Source: Zoogloea sp. (lineage in GTDB: Bacteria; Pseudomonadota; Gammaproteobacteria; Burkholderiales; Rhodocyclaceae). Taken from it: 64,000 bases of DNA. Each line of letters starts with the position of its first letter. Position 1 is the first letter of the stretch. Where the stretch lies: assembly GCF_030157465.1 (NCBI RefSeq), contig NZ_JAOAUU010000020.1, positions 1-64,000 of the forward strand, written 5' to 3'. Shown here piece after piece: positions 52,073 to 61,900 of this stretch. The notes beneath the pieces are model-generated. The model was not told where the DNA came from and ran no database searches. It saw only the letters and a program-made list of their open reading frames with translations. The translations under genes were made by a program, and so were the position numbers.

Positions 52073-52564
52073 ATGAACCTCGAACTCACCCCCACCCCGC
52101 GCCCGGATCTGTCCTCCGCCACCCCGGCCATCCTCCACGCCGAACTCCACCGCGCCCTCCTGGAGGCCACCGCGCTCCTCGAGCGCGAGGTGAAGGACGC
52201 CACACCCACCGCCACCGGCCTGACCCGCGCCAGCATCGGCAGCTTCATCACTGAGATCCCCGACGGCCTGCTGGGCGTGGTGGGCAGTGCCCAGCCCCAT
52301 GTGGAGTATGTCGAGCTGGGTACGCGGCCGCACTTTCCGCCGCTTGAACCGATCCAGGACTGGGTGCGGGTGAAGTTCGGGATCTCGGAGCAGTCCGAGA
52401 TCGAGGCGGCGGCGCTGGCCATCGCCCGCAAGATCGCCGCCCGGGGCACCCTCGGGGTCGGCATGTTCCACCGCACCTGGGCGCGCCTGGAGCCGCAGGT
52501 GCAGGCCATCTTCTCCCGCGCTGCAGATCGCATCGTGGCGCGCATGGCGGGCGGGTCGGCGTAG
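52073..52564 (+). CDS. Tail completion/HK97 gp10-like protein
   Basis: 163 residues from the ATG at 52073. Contains TGLTRASIGSF, an HVEYVELGTRPHFPPLEPIQ segment (the EyGT/H-P pattern of HK97 gp10-type and Mu G-type proteins) and a C-terminal helix. Joins tail to head. Confidence 0.82.
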   Translation: MNLELTPTPRPDLSSATPAILHAELHRALLEATALLEREVKDATPTATGLTRASIGSFITEIPDGLLGVVGSAQPHVEYVELGTRPHFPPLEPIQDWVRVKFGISEQSEIEAAALAIARKIAARGTLGVGMFHRTWARLEPQVQAIFSRAADRIVARMAGGSA

Positions 52565-52615
52565 TTCCGGCCTGGCTGCACCTCTCTTTCTCCATCCCTC
52601 CACTGCTGTTCCCTC

Positions 52616-52653
52616 CGAAGGGCTTCGCCTCCGGGCGGCTTCGCGCGCGCGCG
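52616..52653 (+). repeat. Late-region intergenic element, copy C
   Basis: CGAAG-GG-CTTCG, CCTCCGGGCGGCTT, then an alternating CG tract, 13 bp before the start at 52667. Closest in layout to copy A: both tracts are followed by CTGC and the start codon within about 15 bp. Confidence 0.7.
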
Positions 52654-52666
52654 TAGTCTGCCGGGC

Positions 52667-53134
52667 ATGACGCACGTTGCCCTTGTCCGTTCCGCTCTCT
52701 TCGATTTGATCGCCTCCGTGCCCGAAGTGGGCCGGGTGCATGCGTACCAGCGCTTTGCCTCCCGCGAGGCCGAGATGAAGGCGCTGTACGTGGCCAACAT
52801 CGGCGGTGCCGACCAGCTGCGCGGGTGGTTCGTCACTCGCACGGCGACCCGTGAGCGTGCCTTCACCCTCACTACCACCGTACAGCGGGTGAGCTGGACC
52901 ATCGTCGGCTACATGGCGCTGGCGGATGCCGATCAGTCCGAGCTGTCCTTTGACTGGCTGGTGGAGGCGATTCGCGCCGCCTGGCGGGCCAACCCGACCC
53001 TGGGCGGCCTGGTGGCGCCGGTGGCGAGCGACGACGAGGCCGGCATTCAGGTGGATGAGCTGGCGACGGTGCTGTTCTGCGGCGTGCTGTGCCACCAGGC
53101 GCGCCTTTCCCTCAAGACCGAGTTCGAGATCTAG
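52667..53134 (+). CDS. Tail terminator-like protein
   Basis: 155 residues (MTHVALVRSALFDLIASVPE) with an alpha/beta pattern and SELSFDWLVEAIRAAWRANP. Size and position just before the tail-tube gene fit a tail terminator (lambda gpU-type). No firm motif. Confidence 0.7.
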   Translation: MTHVALVRSALFDLIASVPEVGRVHAYQRFASREAEMKALYVANIGGADQLRGWFVTRTATRERAFTLTTTVQRVSWTIVGYMALADADQSELSFDWLVEAIRAAWRANPTLGGLVAPVASDDEAGIQVDELATVLFCGVLCHQARLSLKTEFEI

Positions 53135-53143
53135 GAGCCCTCC

Positions 53144-53296
53144 ATGGCCAAGACGCCCAACCCATTGCCCGCCTCTCCGGACCAGCCGGCCGAGCAAGAC
53201 CCGCCCGCCGGCGGCCGCTGGATCCGCCAGCCCGACGGCAGCCTCACGCCGCACCCCGACGACCTTCCGCCGGCCGAGCCGGCGCCCCAGGAGTAA
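53144..53296 (+). CDS. Small proline-rich phage protein
   Basis: A short 50-residue gene: MAKTPNPLPASPDQPAEQDP ... ending AEPAPQE. AGGAG stands 7 nt before its ATG and it ends 3 bp before the tail-tube start, so it is placed to be translated with it. Proline/acid-rich and probably unstructured. Function unknown. Confidence 0.65.
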   Translation: MAKTPNPLPASPDQPAEQDPPAGGRWIRQPDGSLTPHPDDLPPAEPAPQE

Positions 53297-53299
53297 GCC

Positions 53300-54256
53300 A
53301 TGTCCCGCTATTCCCGCAACGCCCTGATCCTGGCCAAGGTGGAGACCACCGCCGGCGTCGATGCCGCGCCCACCGGCGCCGCCAACGCGCTGCTGGTGGC
53401 CAACCTGACGATCAACCCGCTCAAGGCCAACAACGTGAGCCGCGACCTGGTGCGGCCGTTCTTTGGTGGCTCGGAGCAGCTGGTGGGCACCGCCACCGTG
53501 GAGGTGTCGTTTGACGTGGAGCTGGCCGCCAGCGGCACCGCCGGCACTGCGCCGGCCTGGGGCCCGCTGCTGCTGGGCTGCGCCTTTGCCGAGGCGGTCA
53601 CGGCCGGCAGCCGGGTGGATTACACCCCGGTCACCACCGGCCTCAAGACGCTCACCCTCTATTACTACGACGACGGCGTGCTGCATAAGCTGCTGGGCGC
53701 CATGGGCGACGTGGAGATCAAGGCCGGCATCGGCGAGCGGCCGCTGCTGAGCTTCAAGTTCGAAGGCATCGACGGCGGCGTGAGCGCGGCCACGGCCACC
53801 GGCACCTACACCCCGTGGAAGAAGCCGCTGGTGGTGACCGACCCCAACACCGGCGACATCCTGCTCGGCTGCACCTACAGCGCCGGCGCGCTGTCGGGCG
53901 GCACCAGCTACCCCAGCCGCGGCTTCAACGCCAAGATGGGCAACAGCGTGGTCTATACGCCGCTGCTCGGCGGCGACTCGATCGACATCACCAACCGCGA
54001 CGTGACGGGCAGCATCCAGCTCGACCTGACGCCCGCCCAGGAGGTGGCCATGTTCGCCTCGGTGAAGGCCAACACCACCCAGGGCGTGGGCTTCACCCAC
54101 GGCACCACGGCCGGCAGCCAGGTGATGGTGTTCGCCCCCAACGTGCAGCTCATCAACCCCAGCAAGCAGGACGTGAGCGGCCGCCGGCTGATCGGCTTTG
54201 ACCTGCGCATGACGCCCTCGGCCGGCAACGACGACGTGCGCATCGTGTGCCTGTAA
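53300..54256 (+). CDS. Major tail (tube) protein
   Basis: 318 residues, beta-rich, starting MSRYSRNALILAKVETTAGV and containing VEVSFDVELAASGTAG, YYDDGVLHKLLGAMGDVEIK and a C-terminal Ig-like part. It precedes the tail chaperone and tape measure genes, the canonical slot for the tube protein of a non-contractile tail. No sheath gene precedes it. Confidence 0.85.
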   Translation: MSRYSRNALILAKVETTAGVDAAPTGAANALLVANLTINPLKANNVSRDLVRPFFGGSEQLVGTATVEVSFDVELAASGTAGTAPAWGPLLLGCAFAEAVTAGSRVDYTPVTTGLKTLTLYYYDDGVLHKLLGAMGDVEIKAGIGERPLLSFKFEGIDGGVSAATATGTYTPWKKPLVVTDPNTGDILLGCTYSAGALSGGTSYPSRGFNAKMGNSVVYTPLLGGDSIDITNRDVTGSIQLDLTPAQEVAMFASVKANTTQGVGFTHGTTAGSQVMVFAPNVQLINPSKQDVSGRRLIGFDLRMTPSAGNDDVRIVCL

Positions 54257-54276
54257 CCGAAAAGGACTTCCGCCCC

Positions 54277-54744
54277 ATGAAAACTCCCATCCCCTTCGTG
54301 ATCGACCCGGAACCTAAAGTCTGGTGGCCGGTGCGGGTGAGCGTGCCCGTCGATGCCGGCTTTGCCGAGTTCGCCTTCGAGGCCCAGCTGCGCGTGTACT
54401 CGGAAGCGGACTACGCCCGCCTGCTGCCCGAGGCGGCGCCCGACGCCGCCCAGCCCGACCTGCGTGCCGTGCTGGCCCGCAACGCGGAGCTGATCCCCCA
54501 GTTCGTGGCCGACTGGCGCGGCGTGACCGACCCGGCCGGCCAGCCGATGCCGATCGCGGCGCTGCCGGCGACGCTGACCGGCCCCTACGGCAAGGCCTTC
54601 TCGGTGGGCTTTAACCGGGCGATCGCCGAGCTGCGCTACGGCGTGGCCCCCGATGGGGAGTCGGCCAGCCGGGGAAACTCCGCGCCGCCGCCCGCCGCTG
54701 GATCGACTGCGGACGCGGCGGCGGTGGAAGAACCGACGATCTAG
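54277..54744 (+). CDS. Tail assembly chaperone (lambda gpG-like)
   Basis: 155 residues from the ATG at 54277 (AAGGA 10 nt upstream). The start PIPFVIDPEPKVWWPVRVSV and a globular helix-rich domain are followed by an Ala/Pro tail that begins where the slippery site lies. It should bind the tape measure during tail assembly. Most ribosomes stop here; some shift frame to make a longer product. Confidence 0.82.
   Translation: MKTPIPFVIDPEPKVWWPVRVSVPVDAGFAEFAFEAQLRVYSEADYARLLPEAAPDAAQPDLRAVLARNAELIPQFVADWRGVTDPAGQPMPIAALPATLTGPYGKAFSVGFNRAIAELRYGVAPDGESASRGNSAPPPAAGSTADAAAVEEPTI
54672..54678 (+). other. Programmed -1 ribosomal frameshift site (G GGA AAC)
   Basis: In the gpG reading frame the codons are CGG GGA AAC, so the heptamer G-GGA-AAC fits X-XXY-YYZ exactly, like lambda G-GGA-AAG. 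A -1 slip continues into an open frame to 55052. Confidence 0.85.
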
Positions 54745-55052
54745 CCGCCCAGTTTGCGGCCTTCGGCCTGGCGCCCGCCGAGGGGAGCCTGCCGGAGGCC
54801 GACCGACCGCTGCCGATCTACCCCTGGCATGCGGAAACCGTGCGCACCTGGTGCGTGACCTGGCGGCAGTGGCGCTGGCTGGTGGGGGTGGGCGGCGCGG
54901 TGCGCCAGGGGCTGGACTGGCAGCAGGTGGAATCGGCCCTGCGGCTGATGGGCATCAAGCGCAAGCGCTGGCCCGACATCTTTGCCGGGCTGCGGGTGAT
55001 GCAGGACGAGGCGCTGGCAGCGCTGGAAAAAATCAACGAGGGAGCACACTGA
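54678..55052 (+). CDS. GT-type frameshift extension of the tail chaperone
   Basis: 124 codons read only after the -1 shift: LRAAARRWIDCG, AAQFAAFGLAPAEG, then PIYPWHAETVRTWCVTWRQW and a basic helix MGIKRKRWPDIFAGL. The T part resembles the DUF1799 proteins. No ribosome-binding site or ATG of its own; a GTG at 54840 gives only a 70-residue fragment. The fused GT protein recruits tail-tube subunits to the tape measure. Confidence 0.8.
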   Translation, partial: LRAAARRWIDCGRGGGGRTDDLAAQFAAFGLAPAEGSLPEADRPLPIYPWHAETVRTWCVTWRQWRWLVGVGGAVRQGLDWQQVESALRLMGIKRKRWPDIFAGLRVMQDEALAALEKINEGAH

Positions 55053-55055
55053 AAA

Positions 55056-57695
55056 ATGGCTGACCGGGGCGTCGAATACGGGATTCGGATCACCGCCGAC
55101 GGTAAGGTGGCGATCGCCGAGTCTGCCAAGGTCGAGAAGGCCCTGGACGGCGTGGCCCAGGCGCTGGACCACGTGGAGGGCAGCGCCAACCAGGCCCAGC
55201 CGGCCATTGGCACCACGATGAAACAGTTTGCCCCGCAGCCGGCCGTGGATACGGCCAAGGCGCTGGGCAACGCCGCCGGCAAGTTCGACCAGGTGCAGAT
55301 GTCGGCGGCGCAGACCTCGGCGGCGCTGCGGCAACTGCCGATGCAGTTCACCGACATCTTTACCTCGCTCGCCGCGGGCATGCCGCCGATGCAGGTGGCG
55401 CTGCAGCAAGGCGGACAGTTGAAGGATGCCTTCGGCGGCCTCGGCCCGGCCGCCAAGGCGATGGGCGGCTATGTGCTGGGCTTGGTGAACCCGTTCACCC
55501 TCGCGGCCGCCGGCGCCGGCGTGCTGACGCTGGCTTTTCTGCAGGGCCGCGGCGAAAGCGAGGAATACCGCAAGACCTTGGCGCTGACCGGCAACGCTGC
55601 CGGCGTCACATCGGACCAGCTGGCCCAGATGGCGGCCCGGCTGGATGTGGTGTCGGGCACCCAGGCCAGCAACGCCAACATCCTGGTGCGCCTGGCTTCA
55701 ACCGGCCAGGTCGCCAAGGGCCAGATCGAAGGCGTGGCCGGCGCGATCTCGGCGATGACCGAGGCAGGCATCTCGGACGCGGATGCGCTGGTGAAGGCGT
55801 TCGCGGACATCGGCAAGGATCCGGTCAAGGCGATCCTGAAGGTGAACGAGGCCTACAACTTCCTCACCCCCACGATCTACGGGCAGATCAAGGCCCTGCA
55901 GGAGCAAGGCAAGCAGGAAGAAGCTGTCGCCCTGGCCCAGGACACCGCAGCCAAGGCGATGAAGGAGCGCGCCCGCGAGGTGGTCGATCAGACCGGCACG
56001 CTGGAGCGGGCCTGGAAGAGCGTGACCACCTCGGCCCGCGAAGCCTGGGACGCGATGCTCTCCATCGGCCGCGAGAAGACCCTGCAGCAGAAGATCGCCG
56101 ACCAGAAGAAGGTGATCGAGGACATCCGCGACGGCCTGACCCCCGGCCGGATCGACATGGCCCAGGACTACCTGGCGCAGCTCGAAGCCCAGGCCGGTGC
56201 CCAGCAGAAGGTGGCCCAGGCCGGCGCCGACGGCGCGAAGAACATGCGCGACTACCTGGACGTGGAGAGCAAGGTCGCGCCCATCCAGAAGAAAGGTGCC
56301 GAGCAGACCCGCAACCTCGCCGAGGCGCTGAAGGAATACCGCGACAACCTGGCCCGGGTGAAGGCGCTCGACCCGAGCAGCGCGCTCCTCGACCCGGCCA
56401 AGGTGGCGGCCGGCGAAGCTGCAATCCGCGAGCAGTACAAGCCGAAGACCACTGGAACCCGGAGCGGCCGCAAGGACCAGCCCGACGACGCCCGCGTGCT
56501 GGCCGACTGGGAGCGCCGTGTGGCGCTGCTGGACGCCCAGGCTGCCGGCACCGAAAAGCTGAGCGACACCGAGCAGGCCTATGTACGCGTGCTGTCCGAC
56601 ATCAGCTCGGGGCACCTCAAGGTGACGGTGGCCGGCCGCCAGCGCCTGGCTGTGGATGCCGCCCGCGCCCTGGCCCAGGACGAAGCCAACCGCCAGGCGG
56701 CAGAGCAGGCCAAGTGGTCCGAAGCGCTGGCCAAGGAAACCACCCGCGAGACCGCCCAGCTCGAGGAGCAGCTGAAGCGCGAGCGGGACCAGGTGGCGGC
56801 GATCGGCCTGACCAAGGAGGCCGTGGAGCGCCTGGCTGTCGAGCGCCTGCGCAACGAAGCGGCCGCGAAGGCCGAGTACGCCGCCAACCTGGATCTGGCC
56901 GCCCAGTACGCCGGGCCGATGGCCGACAGCTACCGCGCCGCCGCCGAGGAAGCCCGCAAGCAGGCCGATCTGCTGGGCAAGCGCGCCGAAAACCGGATCG
57001 ATGCGGCCAACCGCGAAGCCGCGGCCACCACGGCCAAACGCTGGGAAAAGGTGGGCGACGACATCGAACGCAGCCTGACCGACAGCCTGTATCGGGGTTT
57101 CGAGAGCGGAAAGAACTTCGGCCAGTCCTTTGTCGATGCGATCCAGAACACCCTGAAGACCACGGTGCTCAAGATGGTGATCCAGGCCTACGTGGAGCCG
57201 GTGACGCAGGCTGCACGTAGCTTTCTGGGCGCCTTTCTGGAGTCGGCCGTCAAGAGCTACGCCGGATCGGTCTTCGGTTCGAGCGGCAGCTCGTCGTCCC
57301 AGTATTCCCTTTCGAGCGGCACCAACATGGATTCGATGGGCGGTGGCCAGGGCTTGAGCTTTGGCGGTGGCCGGGCCGGTGGTGGTTCGGTGGCGGCGGG
57401 ATCGTTCTACGAGGTGAACGAGACGGGCCCGGAACTGCTGACCACCGGCGGCCGCACCTTTTTGATGATGGGCGCCGGCACTGGCCAGGTGACGCCGGCA
57501 GGAACGGCCTCGGCTGCGGCGCCGGCCCAGCAGACCTTCCGCGTCGAGATCCACAACGACGGCACGCCCCAGGAGGTGACCGGCGCCGTGCCGCGCTTTG
57601 ATGCAGAAGGAACCGTAGTGCAGATCTTCACCCGCGACCTTCAGCGTAACGGGCCGATCGCCCAGTCGCTGAGCGCATTCAAGGGGCGGCGCTGA
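55056..57695 (+). CDS. Tail tape measure protein
   Basis: 879 residues, the largest tail gene before the tip. N-terminal TMP_2-type region (LRQLPMQFTDIFTSLAAGMP, then ALQQGGQLKDAFGG), a hydrophobic segment about 131-155, long coiled coils (about 390-640) and a Gly/Ser-rich C-terminus with NETGPELLTTGGRTF. Sets tail length and helps DNA entry. By the roughly 1.5 Å per residue rule, tail length would be about 130 nm, an estimate only. Confidence 0.93.
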   Translation: MADRGVEYGIRITADGKVAIAESAKVEKALDGVAQALDHVEGSANQAQPAIGTTMKQFAPQPAVDTAKALGNAAGKFDQVQMSAAQTSAALRQLPMQFTDIFTSLAAGMPPMQVALQQGGQLKDAFGGLGPAAKAMGGYVLGLVNPFTLAAAGAGVLTLAFLQGRGESEEYRKTLALTGNAAGVTSDQLAQMAARLDVVSGTQASNANILVRLASTGQVAKGQIEGVAGAISAMTEAGISDADALVKAFADIGKDPVKAILKVNEAYNFLTPTIYGQIKALQEQGKQEEAVALAQDTAAKAMKERAREVVDQTGTLERAWKSVTTSAREAWDAMLSIGREKTLQQKIADQKKVIEDIRDGLTPGRIDMAQDYLAQLEAQAGAQQKVAQAGADGAKNMRDYLDVESKVAPIQKKGAEQTRNLAEALKEYRDNLARVKALDPSSALLDPAKVAAGEAAIREQYKPKTTGTRSGRKDQPDDARVLADWERRVALLDAQAAGTEKLSDTEQAYVRVLSDISSGHLKVTVAGRQRLAVDAARALAQDEANRQAAEQAKWSEALAKETTRETAQLEEQLKRERDQVAAIGLTKEAVERLAVERLRNEAAAKAEYAANLDLAAQYAGPMADSYRAAAEEARKQADLLGKRAENRIDAANREAAATTAKRWEKVGDDIERSLTDSLYRGFESGKNFGQSFVDAIQNTLKTTVLKMVIQAYVEPVTQAARSFLGAFLESAVKSYAGSVFGSSGSSSSQYSLSSGTNMDSMGGGQGLSFGGGRAGGGSVAAGSFYEVNETGPELLTTGGRTFLMMGAGTGQVTPAGTASAAAPAQQTFRVEIHNDGTPQEVTGAVPRFDAEGTVVQIFTRDLQRNGPIAQSLSAFKGRR

Positions 57696-57696
57696 G

Positions 57697-58056
57697 ATGC
57701 CGGCCTTTCCGAGCTACGCCCAGATCCTGCTGGATGGCTATGCCGTGCAGCAGGCCAGCGCCCTCAAGCGCACCGAGATGGATGCCGGGCCTGCCAAACA
57801 GCGCCTCGACCGCAGCCGCCAGATGACCGAACGGCAGGTGACGGTACGGCTGCGCAGCCGGGCCGACTACACGGCCTTCATGGTGTGGTTTCGCGACACG
57901 ATCCACCGCGGCGCCGACTGGTTCGACTGGACCGACCCGGAGTCGCTGACCGTGGTGCAGGGGCGCATCAAGAACGGCGATATCCAGCGCCAGCCGAAGA
58001 ACCCGGCGCTGACCCTGTGGCATGTGTCCTTCACGCTGGAGAGCTGGGATGAGTAG
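57697..58056 (+). CDS. Minor tail protein
   Basis: 119 residues (ending TLWHVSFTLESWDE) with a beta pattern and DWFDWTDPESLTVVQGRI. It lies between the tape measure and a DUF1833 gene, which is where tail-tip adaptor proteins (lambda gpM-like) are encoded. Confidence 0.78.
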   Translation: MPAFPSYAQILLDGYAVQQASALKRTEMDAGPAKQRLDRSRQMTERQVTVRLRSRADYTAFMVWFRDTIHRGADWFDWTDPESLTVVQGRIKNGDIQRQPKNPALTLWHVSFTLESWDE

Positions 58057-58516
58057 TGAACGTTACAAACGGGCCCTGGGGGCCGTGTCATCAAGCGACG
58101 TGGCGGTGGTGCTGCTTGAGATATCGCATCCGGACATGCCGGAGCCTGCGCGGGTGGTGCGGGACACGCAGGCTCTGGTGAGCAACGGAAACATGTTCAT
58201 CGCCACGGGTTTCGACTTCACCTTTCCCGACGACCGCGGCGGCCAGGCGGCCCGGGCCGAGCTGGTGGTGGATAACGTCGGAGAGGAGCTGATGAGCTGG
58301 ATCGAGGCCAGCAAGGGCGGGCGCGGTGCCGAGGTGCGGCTGATGGTTGTGCTGCGGGCCACGCCGGATGTGATCGAAGCGGATTACCGCCTGGGGCTGG
58401 AGCGGATCGTGGTGGATCAGTGGAAAGTGTCCGGAGAGCTGGGCTATGGAAATCTGCTGGATCTGCCGGCCGTTGCGGTGCGCTACGACCCGAGCACGGC
58501 GCCGGGGATTTTCTGA
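58049..58516 (+). CDS. DUF1833 family minor tail protein
   Basis: 155 residues from the ATG at 58049, overlapping the previous gene by 8 bp. Pattern VVLLEISHPDMPEPARVVRD with the C-terminal LLDLPAVAVRYDPSTAPGIF is typical of DUF1833 (lambda gpL-like) tail-tip proteins. Confidence 0.88.
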   Translation: MSSERYKRALGAVSSSDVAVVLLEISHPDMPEPARVVRDTQALVSNGNMFIATGFDFTFPDDRGGQAARAELVVDNVGEELMSWIEASKGGRGAEVRLMVVLRATPDVIEADYRLGLERIVVDQWKVSGELGYGNLLDLPAVAVRYDPSTAPGIF

Positions 58517-58905
58517 TGGCGCACTGGACGGATGCTTACATCGGGCTGCCCTACATCGCGGGCGAGCAGGACTGCGCCGAGGTGGTGGCCCGGGTGCAGC
58601 GCGAGGTGTTCGGGCGCGCCGTGACCGTGCCAGCCGAGCGGGCGGACGGCCCCTTCGGCAGGTCGGCGCAGATTGCCCGGGGCGCACAGGATCTGGCCGA
58701 CCCGGTGGCGGAACCCACCGAGGGAGACGTGGTGCTGATGCAGGTGCGCGGGCTGTGGCATGTGGGAGTGTGGTTCCACCAGGGCGAGCCGTGGGTGCTG
58801 CACGCGCTGAGGAGCAGCGGCCAGGTGGTGAGCCACCGTCTGCGCGATCTGGCGGGGCTGGGCATTCGGGTGGAAGGCTTTTACAGGATGCGCTGCGATG
58901 GATGA
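58516..58905 (+). CDS. NlpC/P60-type tail peptidase (lambda gpK-like)
   Basis: 129 residues from the ATG at 58516. The catalytic Cys is in AGEQDCAEVVARVQREVFG and the His in RGLWHVGVWF. Cuts peptidoglycan peptides locally during DNA injection. Overlaps its neighbours by 1-8 bp. Confidence 0.9.
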   Translation: MAHWTDAYIGLPYIAGEQDCAEVVARVQREVFGRAVTVPAERADGPFGRSAQIARGAQDLADPVAEPTEGDVVLMQVRGLWHVGVWFHQGEPWVLHALRSSGQVVSHRLRDLAGLGIRVEGFYRMRCDG

Positions 58906-61900
58906 TGTGGTGTTGCGGCCCCGGCCGCCGAACGTGGTGTTTTGCCCGCATCCGCTGATGCCGGCGCGGGATCGGCGGATGATCTTTGAGCCGCCGCGCA
59001 CCGGTGAGCAGCTGGATGCTTATCTGGCGCGTGTGATCGGCGATCTGCCCGACCCGTGCGTTGTGACCATCGGCGATTGCAGCGTGCCGCGGGCCTGGTG
59101 GGGCCGCGTGAGGGTGAAGCCCGGCGCCGTGATCGGCGTGGCGGCCGCTGTCGCTGGCGGCGACGGCGGGTCGGATGTGGGTCGGATCGTGCTGACGATC
59201 GCTGTTGTTGTTGCGGCGGTCTATACAGGGGGTTTGGCTGCCGGCGCCATGGGTTGGGCGGGTACTGGTGCGATGACCCTTGGCCAGACCGCGGCTTACG
59301 TTGCCGCCTCTGCCGCGGTGATGACGGTGGGCATGATGGCGGTGAATGCGCTGCTGCCGCTGCCGACGAACGATCTGTCCGGCCTCGGTGGGGGTGAGAC
59401 ATCTCCGACCTACAGCCTGGCCGGCGGGTCAAACCGCGTGCGCCGCTACGAGCCGCTGCCGCTGGTGATCGGCACCCACCGGATGTTTCCGGACCAGGCG
59501 TGCGCGGGGTACACGCTGTACGTCAATGGCAATGACCAGTACCTGTTTATTGCCTACAACTTTGGTTTTGGAGATCTGGAAATCACCGATCTGCGCATCG
59601 GCGATACCCCGTTGACGGACTATAAGGATGTGACGGTTCAGTGGGCCACGGGCATGATGCCGACCCTGATCGCCGGCAATGTGGATACCCAGGGTGGAAC
59701 GGTACTCACGTCCACCGATGGCCCCATCGTGCGGACTACATCGGTGGACACCATGGAGATCCACATCGATGTGCAGTACGTGATGTTTCATGCCGGTAAT
59801 GGTGGGCTGGAACAGTACTCGGCATCGGTCATGTTCGAGTGGCGGGCGGTGGGAAGCCCTACCTGGTTGCCGTTCAGCAGCGCAGATGGAAGCGTGGCTT
59901 GGTTTGGCACGACTGAGAGCTCGCCATTCCTGCCCTTTGGAAGCACCGACGGCATTGTCTGGCTATACAGCGGGACTCGCGACGTTTGGCGCTTTACCCT
60001 GCGCAAGACGGTCACCAAGGGGCAGTACGAGGTAAGGGTCACCAAGCTTACCGCCGACATCAGCGACGCGCGGACTACCTGCGAGATCTCCATTCCGGCC
60101 ATCCGCAGCCTGCAGCCCGACAGTGGCGACTACGCCGGGCAGCGCATCCTGGGCCTCAAGATTCGGGCGAGCGGGCAGTTGAATGGCGCGGTGAGTCAGC
60201 TGTCCGGGCTGGTCAGCCACCGGTTGAACGGCGCGCCGACGAGCAACCCGGCGACGTGGTTCAAAGCCTTTGCCCTCGGCGCCTTCATCGGCGGCCGCCG
60301 GATCTGGGGCGCCGGGCTGGCTGCTTCCCGGATCGATCTGGCTGCCCTGGACGCCTGGGCTGCCTGGTGCGATGCCAAGGGTTTGAGCTGCAACATGGTG
60401 CTGGACCAGGCACTCTCCGCCGACACGGTGCTCGATCGCATTGCCCGCTGCGGCCGCGGGTCCAAGACATGGGCGCCAGGCGCCTTGTCTGCCGTGTGGG
60501 ATGCGGATGGGTTGCCGGCGGTGGCGATGTTCTCGCCGGTGAATATCAAGAAGGGCTCATTCCGCATTTCGTATCCGTCCGAAGAGATGGCTGATGAGCT
60601 GGAAGTCAGCTATATCAACCCGGACAACAACTGGCAACGCGACACTGTTCGAGTCTCGCCCAATGCAACGAACGTCCGGCGGACGGCCAGCGTGGAGCTG
60701 CTCGGGTGCACCAGCACCGCACTGGCCGGCAAAGAGGCGAACCTGATGTACGCCCAGAACCTGTACCGGTTTCGCAGCATCTCGTGGGAGGCCGACGCCG
60801 AGGGCCTGACAGTGCGCAAGGGCGATGTGGTCGCGCTGTCGCACGACCTGACCAAGTGGGGTGAGGCCGGCCGGCTGGTAGCCGTGGGCAGTGCGACGCA
60901 GCTCTCCCTGGACCGGACCATCACGCTGAAGCCTGCCGGTTGCTGGATGGCCGTGTGCCGTCCGTCAGGTGAAATCAGTTACCACCGGGTGCAAGTCGGG
61001 GCTACCGAGGCCCAGGCCGACGAGGTGACGCTGCTTGACCCGCTGCCCACCACCCCGGCCGCCGATGGCAGCCCCGCGGTGGATTGGCGCTACCTTGCCG
61101 ACGCTAAGGCGACGCCGGGCTGGCGGGTGAAGATCACCGACGTGTCGCCACGCCCTGGAATGGAGGGCGTGCGGATCACCGCCCAGGACGATCCGGCCGA
61201 GTACTACGCCGCCGAGAGCGGCACGTTTGCCCACGTGGCCACGCCCGTGGTGAACAACCTTCCGGTGCTCTCGGGGCTGCAGGTGTCCGAGGAGCTGATT
61301 CGCGCCGGAGCCGGCTACGCGGTGCAGCTCAACGTCACGTGGGCGGCTCAAGGCGAGATCGCAGCCACGCGGCTGCGCTACAAGATTGATGGGGGCCCAT
61401 GGCAGGAATCCGGACTCGCCACGGGCACACAGCATTCCATCCTGGTCCCGCAGACGGGATCGGCCTACATCGAAGTGACGGGCTACAACGGACTGGGGCA
61501 GAGCAACCTCAGAAGCCGGCTGGCAAGCACCTACGATATTCAGGGGCAGGATGTGCCACCGCCGGCGGTGACGGGATTCGGTGTGTCTGCGCTGGCCGAT
61601 GGCACGCGGGCGTTTGTGTGGACGGTAGCGACCGTGCCGCCGGACGTGACGTATCTAGAGATTCGCTACGCAGCCAGCAGCGGCACGGCATGGGGCGCGA
61701 TGACGCCATTGGGGCGGGTTCCGTTTGGCTCGGGGCGGGCAGAGAGCAATGTGCCTGCTGCCGGAACATGGACATTCGAGGCGCGGATGCTGGACGCGAG
61801 TGGTAACTACAGCGCGAGCGGAGCACGGGCGACGGTGACGCTCGGAGCCGCGCCGTTTGCTGTGACCAACACGAACCAGCTGACGGATGGAGCGGGATTT

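Noticed and set aside
51968-54100. 710-codon minus-strand frame in the tail region
   Set aside because: Shadow of several well-spaced plus-strand tail genes with overlapping starts and stops.
54840-55052. Independent 70-residue gene from GTG
   Set aside because: No ribosome-binding site, and the same frame stays open upstream to the slippery heptamer; read instead as the frameshift extension.
55698-57554. 618-codon minus-strand frame
   Set aside because: Antisense shadow of the tape measure gene.
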